The position numbers were made by a program, and so were the translations under genes. From NCBI GenBank assembly GCA_041484845.1, contig JBGPIK010000042.1, forward strand, positions 1 to 27,011: a DNA stretch of 27,011 nt, given 5' to 3'. Origin of the DNA: JBGPIK01 sp041484845 (GTDB taxonomy: Bacteria; Desulfobacterota; Binatia; UBA9968). Shown here one piece after another: positions 6,339 through 13,603 of the stretch. The notes under the pieces were generated by a model, which was given only the letters and a program-made list of their open reading frames with translations, was not told where the DNA came from and did no database searches. Position 1 is the stretch's first letter. Each line of letters starts with the position of its first letter.

Positions 6339-6358
6339 GGGACGTAGGGGGATATACC

Positions 6359-7210
6359 GTGGCGCGACCGGGATTTGGTTCAGTGATCACTGCTGCGGCC
6401 CTCTCGGTCATCCCAGAGCTGCTCGCACCTATTCTCGTTCCAGGATATGGGGCCATTAAGCCCCTTCGGCTGACGTTAACGGTCGCGCTCGCCGCCTGCC
6501 TCATTGCCGGCTTCCGCTGGGCTAGGTGGATTTTTGCGCTGTTGGTCGGGCTCGGGCTTCTCACGATTGCTGTTGCTGTTGGGATCGGTGTTGGCGTGTG
6601 GGACACCCCACGCATTCTCCACGTCGTGCTTCTCGCCGGCCCTTACAGCATAGCGATGGCCCTACTCTTCTTTTCTTCTGGTGCCAAACAGTACTTCAGC
6701 TCGAAATCGACACAACGTGGAGATCGCGCGATGAACGTAAAAGACATGCTGGCCGGGCTCGGTGGTCTCCTCATCATGGCGGCCTTCCTCATCGTGGGTC
6801 TTGCAATCACTGCGGTCTTCATCTTCGGCGCGGCTTGGGGAAGTGCCAAGCTCCTGCCGTGGTTCTCAGTACTGACTTGGATTGCCTTCGCCATCGTCGT
6901 GCTCATCCTTCTTCCACTTGCAATTCCGAGAGCGACTCGTGGGTTCTCAAGTGTCGCGCTATTCATCGCCTCCTACATCTTCGGTGCGACCTTATGGATG
7001 GAGGGTCTCCTACTGACGCTGGCGATTTGGGGTCTCGGTGCTGTGTTCATCGGATTGTTCCTGATGGGAGTTGGGGTCGTTCCCATAGCAATGCTGGCGA
7101 CACTGCTTAAAGGCATGTGGATCCCTCTCGTCGAACTCGTGCTGCTGACAATCATGACCATCGGGAGCCGAGTTGGCGCCATGTCGCTCGCTGAAAGTCT
7201 CGAAAGCTGA
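6359..7210 (+). CDS. Cassette 6: polytopic membrane protein, unknown function
   Basis: 283 residues from GTG 6359. I chose this start over ATG 6311 because 6311 lies inside attC 5, which cannot be part of a cassette's own coding region before recombination, whereas 6359 has TAGGGGG (6344-6350) eight bases upstream. About eight membrane spans. The protein falls into two halves: about 1-115 ends in a LLFFSSGAKQYFSS segment typical of the cytoplasmic end of small four-span proteins, then a basic linker (KSTQRGDRAMNVKD) and a second glycine-rich membrane half. It could be a fusion of two small membrane genes. The next gene starts three bases after the stop, suggesting coupled translation. Family not recognised. 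Confidence 0.75.
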   Translation: MARPGFGSVITAAALSVIPELLAPILVPGYGAIKPLRLTLTVALAACLIAGFRWARWIFALLVGLGLLTIAVAVGIGVGVWDTPRILHVVLLAGPYSIAMALLFFSSGAKQYFSSKSTQRGDRAMNVKDMLAGLGGLLIMAAFLIVGLAITAVFIFGAAWGSAKLLPWFSVLTWIAFAIVVLILLPLAIPRATRGFSSVALFIASYIFGATLWMEGLLLTLAIWGLGAVFIGLFLMGVGVVPIAMLATLLKGMWIPLVELVLLTIMTIGSRVGAMSLAESLES

Positions 7211-7213
7211 GAA

Positions 7214-7534
7214 ATGAAAAGAATCTGGGTTCCCCAACTCATTGCGAGCCTGATGCTCCTCTGGGCTCTCAACCCGCATAACCCGTATGGGTATTACATT
7301 CTGCTTCGCTGGGTCTGTTGTGGGGTCTTCGCTTACCTAACTTTCAAGGTATTCGATAAGGAACGTCACGGCTGGGTCTGGGTCCTGGGGATCACCGCGG
7401 CGGTCTACAACCCGATCATTCGAGTGCATCTCACGAGGGAGATCTGGTCAGTTGTCAACGTCCTCACTATCGGAATCGCCGTGGCGTCGGTCTTCGTTCT
7501 CGATTTTAGCAAGGAGCGGCAAGGCGCCGTCTAA
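7214..7534 (+). CDS. Cassette 6: small membrane protein (DUF6804-like)
   Basis: 106 residues with about four membrane segments (8-19, 27-45, 55-67, 78-97). The N-terminal block (IWVPQLIASLMLLWALNP, then YYILLRWVCCGVFAYL) is a pattern I associate with small uncharacterised DUF6804-type proteins, common in cassette and accessory DNA. It follows the larger membrane protein at three bases. The TAA stop (7532-7534) is part of R'' of attC 6. No catalytic residues visible. Function unknown. Confidence 0.75.
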   Translation: MKRIWVPQLIASLMLLWALNPHNPYGYYILLRWVCCGVFAYLTFKVFDKERHGWVWVLGITAAVYNPIIRVHLTREIWSVVNVLTIGIAVASVFVLDFSKERQGAV

Positions 7535-7594
7535 CAAGCCGCTGCACCTGCCGGTCGCGTTCGGCGCCCGCAGGTGAGCGGCAGGGCGTTAAAA
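7529..7594 (+). other. attC site 6, last of the array
   Basis: R'' GTCTAAC (7529-7535), R' GTTAAAA (7588-7594). GCCGCTGCACCTGC pairs with GCAGGTGAGCGGC with one extrahelical G. CCGTCTAAC matches its cassette start GTTAGACGG (6332-6340). The R' departs from consensus and is followed by ordinary chromosomal sequence, as expected for the array's end. Confidence 0.93.
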
Positions 7595-7787
7595 TCGCCA
7601 AGAACGCCCGTGGATAAATTCCATTCGGCCACGTGATTAAGAACAATCGGGTGAAAAGTTTTCGTATGTCATTGGCAATCTCTTCGCATTCCGCAACACA
7701 GGTCAGCGCCGGACGCCTCCCCTCTTTCGCGTGCCCGTCCCTGCAGACGAGGTCGCCACAATCGGTGGATCGATTCGCTTATTCTTG
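7595..7787. other. Spacer after the cassette array
   Basis: Convergent region between the last attC and the Nudix gene. I see no gene, no further R'' box and no strong terminator. Confidence 0.5.
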
Positions 7788-8255
7788 TCAGCCGCCCGTT
7801 TGTTTACGACGCAACTCTTCCAGCAAGCTCAATTGACCTTTGAGAATTTTTTGCTTTGCCTGATCGATTGTAAACCAAGCCGCCCGATCGACTTCGGGAA
7901 ATTCTTCTTTCTTGGCGGAGCGCGGTGGCCATTCCATTGAAAAGGTATTGCTCTTGATCGCCGCGGCGTCACAGTCGCCTTCGACGGCCCACCCGTAAAC
8001 CCATTTTCCACCAAGTTGTTTAACCGGAGTAAGAGCGATGAAGTTGCCATCGATTTGAAACCCGGTCTCCTCGAGGAACTCTCGTTTCGCCGCCTCCAGT
8101 GGATCTTCATCCTCGCCAAATTCTCCCTTTGGGATCGACCACGCGCCCTCGTCCTTCTTCGCCCAGAACGGTCCTCCCGGATGGACAAGAAACACCTCCA
8201 AATCTCCGTTTCGCACGCGGTATACCAACAAGCCCGCGCTTTTTTTGCTAGGCAT
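7788..8255 (-). CDS. NUDIX hydrolase
   Basis: 155 residues. NUDIX enzymes hydrolyse nucleoside diphosphates linked to another moiety. The box Gx5Ex7REUxEExGU is complete at residues 44-66 (GEFGEDEDPLEAAKREF, then LEETGF). The N-terminus MPSKKSAGLLVYR and the GAWSIPKGE strand resemble Ap4A hydrolase/MutT-like subfamilies that act on house-cleaning or signalling nucleotides. Length is normal. No clear ribosome site precedes the ATG. It lies just outside the cassette array on the opposite strand, so it probably marks the resumption of stable chromosome. Exact substrate cannot be told. Confidence 0.93.
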   Translation of the reverse strand: MPSKKSAGLLVYRVRNGDLEVFLVHPGGPFWAKKDEGAWSIPKGEFGEDEDPLEAAKREFLEETGFQIDGNFIALTPVKQLGGKWVYGWAVEGDCDAAAIKSNTFSMEWPPRSAKKEEFPEVDRAAWFTIDQAKQKILKGQLSLLEELRRKQTGG

Positions 8256-8414
8256 CGATTTTTTCTATCACGGATTTGATGATTGGCTAAACTCCTGGCA
8301 TTCGCTTATGGCCTATGCCAGGATTTGCACATGAAGAGGGCCAACGGTCACAATGCGAATTCACTAATAATCGAGAAGGTCAATTCGTAATGCGATGAGC
8401 AGGCAATGAACTAA

Positions 8415-8430
8415 CCGCAGCAAGCTGCGG
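8415..8430. repeat. Palindrome CCGCAGCAAGCTGCGG, copy 1
   Basis: Perfect 7-bp arms around AA. A second, longer copy follows the glycosidase gene (10267-10286). No T-run follows, so it is not an obvious terminator. Confidence 0.7.
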
Positions 8431-8515
8431 GCTCTCGAAAACACTTTATGATAATTTGCCGCAAACTTGTCACCCTCGAATGTTTTATCAGTGGTCCAGC
8501 CGGAGTTTCGCCTGG

Positions 8516-8540
8516 ATTCCCGCTACAAGCATGCGGGAAT
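8516..8540. repeat. ATTCCCGC...GCGGGAAT inverted repeat
   Basis: Perfect 8-bp arms with a 9-base loop, followed by GACGGG. Short TTCCCGC/GCGGGAATGA palindromes are frequent dispersed repeats in many proteobacterial-type genomes. A looser relative is at 26465-26485. Confidence 0.65.
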
Positions 8541-8606
8541 GACGGGCCTTGAGAACCGTGGAATCTTACACAGCAAGCTATTTGGAATTAAAGCCGTCGT
8601 GATTAA

Positions 8607-10235
8607 ATGAAACCTGAAGAAATAGAGGAACAGAATCCGCCACTGCCGCAATTCCGATGGTGGCAACGTGGTATTATCTATCAAATTTACCCGCGCTCAT
8701 TTATGGACAGCGACGGCGACGGCGTGGGCGATCTTCCCGGCATTCGCAGCAAGCTCGACTATTTGCAATGGCTCGGCGTGGACGCGATCTGGATCTCGCC
8801 GATCTTTCCGTCGCCGATGGCCGACTTTGGTTACGACATTACCAACTACACCGACATCGACCCGCTGTTCGGCACGCTGGACGACTTTGACGCGCTGCTC
8901 GTCGACGCGCATCACCGCGATCTGAAAGTGCTGCTCGATTACGTCCCTAATCATACGTCGGATCGCCATCCCTGGTTCATCGAGGCGCGTTCGTCGCGTG
9001 AGAGCGCGAAACGGGACTGGTATATCTGGTGCGATCCCGCTCCGGACGGCGGGCCGCCGAACAACTGGCGCTCGAACTTCGGCGGCGGCGCATGGCAATG
9101 GGAAGAAAAAACTCGGCAGTACTATTATCACGCGTTTCTGAAAGAACAGCCCGATCTCAACTGGCGAAACCCGGAGGTGCAGGAGACCATGCTAAATGTC
9201 CTGCGTTTCTGGCTCGAACGCGGCGTGGACGGCTTTCGCGTCGATGTCATGCACCATATGCTGAAAGACACCGAGTTTCGCAACAACCCGCCCAATCCCG
9301 CCTGGCGGCCGGGAATGTCACCCTACCGTGAGGTGATCACGACCTACACAACTGATCTTCCGGAAGTGCAAGAGATCGTCACTAAAATGCGCAGTGTAGT
9401 GGAAGAGTATTCCGATCGCATGCTGGTCGGTGAGATCTATCTGCCCGTGGAACGGCTCATGGCCTATTACGGCGCGAGCGGAAACGGCGCGCACCTGCCT
9501 TTTAACTTTCAATTGATCGGTCTCCCGTGGAAAGCGCGCGATCTCGCGGCCGCGGTCGAGCGTTACGAAGCGCTGCTCCCCGCTTATGCCTGGCCCAACT
9601 GGGTGCTCGGCAACCACGACAAGCCACGCATTGCCACGCGGGTTAGTCCGGCGCAGGCACGCGTGGCCGCGATGTTACTGCTGACCCTGCGCGGCACGCC
9701 GACCCTGTATTACGGCGATGAAATCGGCATGCGGGACGTGGTGATTCCCCCCGATCAAATCAAAGATCCCTACGAAAAAAACGTGCCGGGTTTGGGCCTG
9801 GGCCGCGATCCCGTCAGAACGCCCATGCAGTGGAACGGCGATGAGAGCGGCGGCTTCACGACTGGCCAACCGTGGCTACCACTGGCCGACGACTACAAAA
9901 CCAACAACGTAGCGGTCGAGCGGCAACAACCAACTTCCCTGCTTAGCCTTTATCATCATTTAATCGAGCTGCGGCGCGCCGAACCCGCATTGTCGGTCGG
10001 AGACATTGCGCCGATCCCCGCCGACAACGATCTGATGGCATACGTGCGCAAGACCGCTGAGCGTAGGCTGTTGGTCGTGCTTAATCTCGGCGCCAACCCG
10101 CAAACTTTCAATTTCGCGTCTTTGAAGTCGCGCGCTTGTCTGCTGGTCTCAACTCACCTGGATCGCGATCACGAAAAGCTCGCCGACGACCTCGAATTGC
10201 GCGGCGATGAAGGAGTCGTTGTCGAGTTATTGTGA
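8607..10235 (+). CDS. Alpha-amylase family glycoside hydrolase (GH13), likely alpha-glucosidase
   Basis: 542 residues, cytoplasmic (no signal peptide). GH13 retaining glycosidase cleaving or transferring alpha-glucosidic bonds, here of the oligo-1,6-glucosidase/alpha-glucosidase type. The four conserved regions are present: DYVPNH (111-116), GFRVDVMHH with nucleophile D213, LVGEIYLP with acid/base E276, and LGNHDKPR with D338. The N-terminal WWQRGIIYQIYPRSFMDSDGDG is characteristic of this subfamily. The N-terminal (beta/alpha)8 barrel is followed by a C-terminal beta domain from about 450. ATG start without a strong ribosome site. It stands alone between two palindromes; nothing next to it is carbohydrate-related. 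Confidence 0.96.
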   Translation: MKPEEIEEQNPPLPQFRWWQRGIIYQIYPRSFMDSDGDGVGDLPGIRSKLDYLQWLGVDAIWISPIFPSPMADFGYDITNYTDIDPLFGTLDDFDALLVDAHHRDLKVLLDYVPNHTSDRHPWFIEARSSRESAKRDWYIWCDPAPDGGPPNNWRSNFGGGAWQWEEKTRQYYYHAFLKEQPDLNWRNPEVQETMLNVLRFWLERGVDGFRVDVMHHMLKDTEFRNNPPNPAWRPGMSPYREVITTYTTDLPEVQEIVTKMRSVVEEYSDRMLVGEIYLPVERLMAYYGASGNGAHLPFNFQLIGLPWKARDLAAAVERYEALLPAYAWPNWVLGNHDKPRIATRVSPAQARVAAMLLLTLRGTPTLYYGDEIGMRDVVIPPDQIKDPYEKNVPGLGLGRDPVRTPMQWNGDESGGFTTGQPWLPLADDYKTNNVAVERQQPTSLLSLYHHLIELRRAEPALSVGDIAPIPADNDLMAYVRKTAERRLLVVLNLGANPQTFNFASLKSRACLLVSTHLDRDHEKLADDLELRGDEGVVVELL

Positions 10236-10266
10236 GCGCTTCAGAAGCTTACACGCAGTTGAATAA

Positions 10267-10286
10267 CCCCGCAGCAAGCTGCGGGG
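10267..10286. repeat. Palindrome CCCCGCAGCAAGCTGCGGGG, copy 2
   Basis: Extended 9-bp arms around AA, 31 bases after the glycosidase stop. Shares its central 16 bases with 8415-8430. It could stall transcription, but there is no T-run on either side. Confidence 0.7.
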
Positions 10287-10381
10287 ATCGACCCACAGAG
10301 ATTGAAGGTTTACGCACCCCGGTGTAATGATGGTTTCCACACGAGCTGATAATTTCTCGTGTCGCGGAAAGCGAGGTTCCT

Positions 10382-11086
10382 ATGTCCGACGCAACGACAG
10401 ATAATCTGCGCGAGCAAATCGCCACCTGCACGCGCTTGCTGGTCATGACTGAGGTCATGGATTACAGCGGGCACGTGAGCGCGCGCATACCGGGCACCGA
10501 CCGAGTTCTCATTCAAGCGCGCAACACCAGCCGTCTGGCGCTCACCGCTGACGATCTTCTCGTGGTTGATCTGGACGGAAATGTTTTGGAAGGCGCTGCG
10601 CCGGCGCCGATGGAAACGGCGCTGCACGTTTCCGTCTATCGGGCCCGCCCGGACGCCCGGGCCGTCTGTCACGGCCACCCGCCGTTTTCCACGCTCTTTT
10701 CGGTGGTGGACCGCCCGCTTCTTGCCGTACGCAATTTCGCCTATCGTTTCGCGAACGGCGTACCGGTGCATGCCGACACCACCCACATTCGCAGCATGGC
10801 GCAAGGTCACGCCGTCACCCAAACCTTGGGAGACCGCCAGGTTTGCCTGCTGCGAGCTCATGGAACTGTCGTCGTATCGCGCAGCATTGAAGAGTTGTTC
10901 ATGGATTGTCTGGATTTTGAGGAGAATGCGCGCAGTCTCATTTACGCCACGGCGCTTGGCCCTTTGCTACCATTGACGGACCACGAGACCGTAGCGCTGC
11001 AAGAGAGCTACGGACGCTCCGAGTCTCGCGCCGCCAAATTATGGGAGCATTACGTGCACAAAGGCGGCATAGCCGGAGTGCTTTAG
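10382..11086 (+). CDS. Class II aldolase/adducin family protein
   Basis: 234 residues. Zn-dependent family that cleaves or epimerises phosphorylated sugars and related aldols (fuculose-phosphate aldolase, ribulose-phosphate epimerase and decarboxylase relatives). The metal ligands H97 and H99 in VCHGHPPFS and H160 in LLRAHGTVV are present, with E78 in PMETALH as the usual acid/base position. The N-terminal GHVSAR motif is the family's phosphate/substrate loop in a form often seen in non-sugar members. Weak GAGG upstream of the ATG. It sits between the glycosidase and a leftward catabolic cluster, converging on the latter. Substrate unknown. Confidence 0.92.
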   Translation: MSDATTDNLREQIATCTRLLVMTEVMDYSGHVSARIPGTDRVLIQARNTSRLALTADDLLVVDLDGNVLEGAAPAPMETALHVSVYRARPDARAVCHGHPPFSTLFSVVDRPLLAVRNFAYRFANGVPVHADTTHIRSMAQGHAVTQTLGDRQVCLLRAHGTVVVSRSIEELFMDCLDFEENARSLIYATALGPLLPLTDHETVALQESYGRSESRAAKLWEHYVHKGGIAGVL

Positions 11087-11104
11087 CGATCGGGGCTGGA
11101 CTGT

Positions 11105-11128
11105 TGGAGTGATGGAGTGATGGAGCGA
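11105..11128. repeat. Three 8-bp tandem repeats (TGGAGTGA)
   Basis: TGGAGTGA, TGGAGTGA, TGGAGCGA in the 98-bp convergent gap between the class II aldolase gene and the binding-protein gene. A short slippage-prone array with no other visible role. Confidence 0.7.
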
Positions 11129-11184
11129 TGATTTAAATCCAAGGCTCTCCCCTTCAATAATCCATCTCCCCCGGCGCGGTGCCT

Positions 11185-12192
11185 TTATCTTTTTTTCAGC
11201 CCGTATAGATTGTCGATGAAACCGCTCTTGTCGAATTCTTCTATAAAGCGCGTATCGACGAAGTCCGACGGTTTCGCGGCTTTCGCTTTCGGATCCTTCA
11301 ACGCGGCCTGATCCAGAATCGTTTTGATGCCCTCTAGACTCGGATACTGTTTGGGCGGCAACTTGCTGTCCAAAACGGAGCTGTCGTAGGTCTTTTCCAA
11401 GAGATCTTTGTCGGTGAGACGAAGGTACTTGGCTAATATCCGCATTGCGATCTGCCGATCGGTTTTGGTGCGGTGCGTCGCTTCGATATAAGATTTCACG
11501 AAGTTGCGCACGATGTCGGGTTTTTCGCGGATAAATTTGCGTGTCGTGACGCCGCCTTGATGTTGATACGCGAGCCCCAGGGATGTGACATCGGCTAATA
11601 AATGGAAGCCGCGCTTCTGCGCGATGAAATTCGCGGCTGGAGGAAAGACCGAGCCTTGAACGCGCTTGGTCTCTAATGCAGCAAAGCGTTCCGGCGTGCT
11701 GCCGACCTGGAGAATTGTAACGTCTTTCCCCGGGACAAGACCCAGTTTTGCGAGCGCAAAGCGCGCGACGAAATCCGCCGCGCCGCCGAAACGAGCGACG
11801 GCGACGGAGCCGCCCTTGAGCTGCTCGGGTGTTTTGATCTCCGGCTGGGTCATCAGCCAGTAATCCAACGTCGTGATACCGCCGACAACATAGACCGGAT
11901 CGGCGCCCGAGAGCCCCACGCTGACGATTCCCGGGCCGGAGGCCTGAATCAGCGGCGTATCACCTGAAACCATGGCCATCACGGAGGTGGTTCCGCCGGT
12001 AAAATAAATTAGCTGCGCGTCGATATTATTTTTAGCGAAAATCCCCGCCTCTTTAGCAACCCAAATAACCAGTTGGTCGGCGCTCATGCCGCTATAGCCG
12101 ATGGCAACCTTCGCGGGTTGCGCCGAAGCCGCGTGATGAAAACAAAATATCGATAGAAGTGTAACTATCGCTGCTGTAAACCTGCCTCTCAT
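11185..12192 (-). CDS. ABC transporter substrate-binding protein, NMT1/TauA-like
   Basis: 335 residues from ATG 12192, the second of two close ATGs. The first, 12204, has its purine run directly abutting it, while 12192 has GGAAG at a normal distance. The reading frame extends further upstream, but that part overlaps the nitrilase-family gene and shows no protein character. Signal peptide MRGRFTAAIVTLLSIFCFHH, ending ASAQ. Family marks: KVAIGYSGMSADQ at the mature start, IKTPEQLKGGSVAVARFG in the hinge region, and the C-terminal DTRFIEEFDKSGFIDNLYG. Next gene downstream of the nitrilase-superfamily amidase (gap about 44 bases), so probably co-transcribed. No permease or ATPase nearby. Ligand unknown. 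Confidence 0.92.
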   Translation of the reverse strand: MRGRFTAAIVTLLSIFCFHHAASAQPAKVAIGYSGMSADQLVIWVAKEAGIFAKNNIDAQLIYFTGGTTSVMAMVSGDTPLIQASGPGIVSVGLSGADPVYVVGGITTLDYWLMTQPEIKTPEQLKGGSVAVARFGGAADFVARFALAKLGLVPGKDVTILQVGSTPERFAALETKRVQGSVFPPAANFIAQKRGFHLLADVTSLGLAYQHQGGVTTRKFIREKPDIVRNFVKSYIEATHRTKTDRQIAMRILAKYLRLTDKDLLEKTYDSSVLDSKLPPKQYPSLEGIKTILDQAALKDPKAKAAKPSDFVDTRFIEEFDKSGFIDNLYGLKKR

Positions 12193-12235
12193 CTTTTCTT
12201 CCATCCTTCCGACATCTAAAAATCCTGAATTCGAG

Positions 12236-13303
12236 TTATTGTTTGCCGTCAGCCTCGCTCGGTTTATGCAGTCTGCCGTCGGCGATCTGGCGCTCGATGA
12301 TATTGGCCGCCACCGCCTGGCACTCGGCTGTGGAACGAAAAGGTTTGTCGTCGAAAACGCCCGTCGGCCAAGAAATCGCGCGCTTGTACTCCCTGCCGTA
12401 CAGATCGGCGCGGCAGAGCACGGTCGGATTATAATTATGCCCGCTCGCTGCGACGCGCGTTTTGCGCCAGCGCAACCGATCGACATCGACGGCGGCAGAA
12501 ATCACCGCTTCCCCGGGACCATCCACGATTGCGAGTATGTCGCCATCCGGAGAGATGATTTGAGACCTGCCACGATAACCGAATTCCGGCCGATCGGTGC
12601 CGAGAAATGAGGCGGTGGTACAGGAAAGGAGGTACGCTTTGTTTTCCGCCGCCCGCGCTACGCGCATGGCTTCCCAGCCGGCGTGCGAGCGACGGTAGAT
12701 CTCCGCCGTGGGATGCAGCAGGACCTCCGCTCCCTTGAGGCAAAGCGCGCGGGCAACTTCCGGATACTGAATGTCGCCGCAGACCATAATACCAATGCGC
12801 CCGATCGGTGTATCGGCGACCGGAAACAATGCGTCCTCGCCGAACACGCTGACAAATTTCTGATACACATCCCCAGGCCCCGTGTAAGACGTATTCAAGT
12901 TGTTCGGTCCATTGTGCTTCCGATAAGCAAGAACAATTCTACCGTTGGGGTCGATCAGAACCGTCGTGTTGAAATAGCGTCCGGGAAACTCCGAGTGCCT
13001 CTCCATAAAATGGCCGGTCATGTAGATTTCCGATTTGGCCGCAAATTCCGCGAGCATATCCGTAGCGAAGTTGGGGATCGGCACCGCAAGCTCGATCCAT
13101 TCCTCCAACGATCGCGGTCGATACATACCGTACAGCGAGTACTCGCCGGCGACGGCAATCTTGATCTCGCCGATGCGGTTTGCCGCAAAACTAGTAAGCT
13201 GGGTAATGCGTTTGATGTTCTGCTTGATTAATTTGTCTCGTTCATCACGGCGGCGTATGACCTGGCAAGGGCTTTGAATTAGCGCAACGTCGTAAGGATA
13301 CAT
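12236..13303 (-). CDS. Nitrilase-superfamily C-N hydrolase (amidase-like)
   Basis: 355 residues from ATG 13303, chosen because AGGAGG stands eight bases upstream; an in-frame GTG at 13312 is less likely. The catalytic triad is E54 (VAGEYSLYG), K129 (AYRKHN) and C175 (GIMVCGDIQYPE). The CGDIQYPEVARALCLKGAE context, with D and PE after the cysteine, resembles aliphatic amidases, formamidases and N-carbamoyl hydrolases more than true nitrilases. The tail after residue about 300 is longer than the minimal fold. It is followed by a binding-protein gene, suggesting an imported amide or carbamoyl compound. Unlike the second member at 19851, it has the amidase-type cysteine context. Substrate unknown. 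Confidence 0.93.
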   Translation of the reverse strand: MYPYDVALIQSPCQVIRRRDERDKLIKQNIKRITQLTSFAANRIGEIKIAVAGEYSLYGMYRPRSLEEWIELAVPIPNFATDMLAEFAAKSEIYMTGHFMERHSEFPGRYFNTTVLIDPNGRIVLAYRKHNGPNNLNTSYTGPGDVYQKFVSVFGEDALFPVADTPIGRIGIMVCGDIQYPEVARALCLKGAEVLLHPTAEIYRRSHAGWEAMRVARAAENKAYLLSCTTASFLGTDRPEFGYRGRSQIISPDGDILAIVDGPGEAVISAAVDVDRLRWRKTRVAASGHNYNPTVLCRADLYGREYKRAISWPTGVFDDKPFRSTAECQAVAANIIERQIADGRLHKPSEADGKQ

Positions 13304-13603
13304 GAATAGCACCTCCTGATTGTCGTAAATATTGAATGAATCGGCGCTAAAACTCTTTGTCTAAGCGCGGCAGAAAGCGCGATCGGTGAAATTTCGCGCA
13401 CGGGCTGGAAAAACGGCTATCACTGTCAATTTCCGCGGGTATTCAGTGTCGGTACACGCATAACCTATTTAGACCCTTTTCCCTCGATATTCCAGCGCCG
13501 CCGAGTCTTTGTCCTGTCGCCGGTTTTGGTCACTATGGGACGGCGTCGCCCTGGGCGCTGCAAAGAAACGAGTTTCGATCCTCTATGTCGCGTGCTAAAT
13601 GCG
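13304..13603. other. Spacer between the DapA-like and amidase genes
   Basis: 300 bases, no supportable gene. AGGAGG at 13312-13317 read on the minus strand is the ribosome site of the amidase. The length suggests the amidase/binding-protein pair has its own promoter, but I cannot identify one. Confidence 0.5.

Larger units (their letters stand above)
8256..8606. other. Non-coding spacer with two small palindromes
   Basis: No supportable gene. It holds CCGCAGC-AA-GCTGCGG (8415-8430) and ATTCCCGC / GCGGGAAT (8516-8540); each has a relative elsewhere in the window. Promoters for the divergent Nudix and glycosidase genes should lie here, but I cannot point to them. Confidence 0.6.

Noticed and set aside
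6311..6358. ATG 6311 as start of the membrane protein
   Set aside because: Lies inside attC 5; GTG 6359 has a good ribosome site within the cassette.
11150..11195. Rho-independent terminator (GGC..GCC followed by a T-run)
   Set aside because: The stem is only three base pairs and the T-run encodes the LKKR end of the leftward gene.
12193..12486. N-terminal extension of the binding protein at 11185
   Set aside because: It overlaps the amidase gene in another frame, is arginine/serine-rich without family features, and lies before a clear signal peptide.
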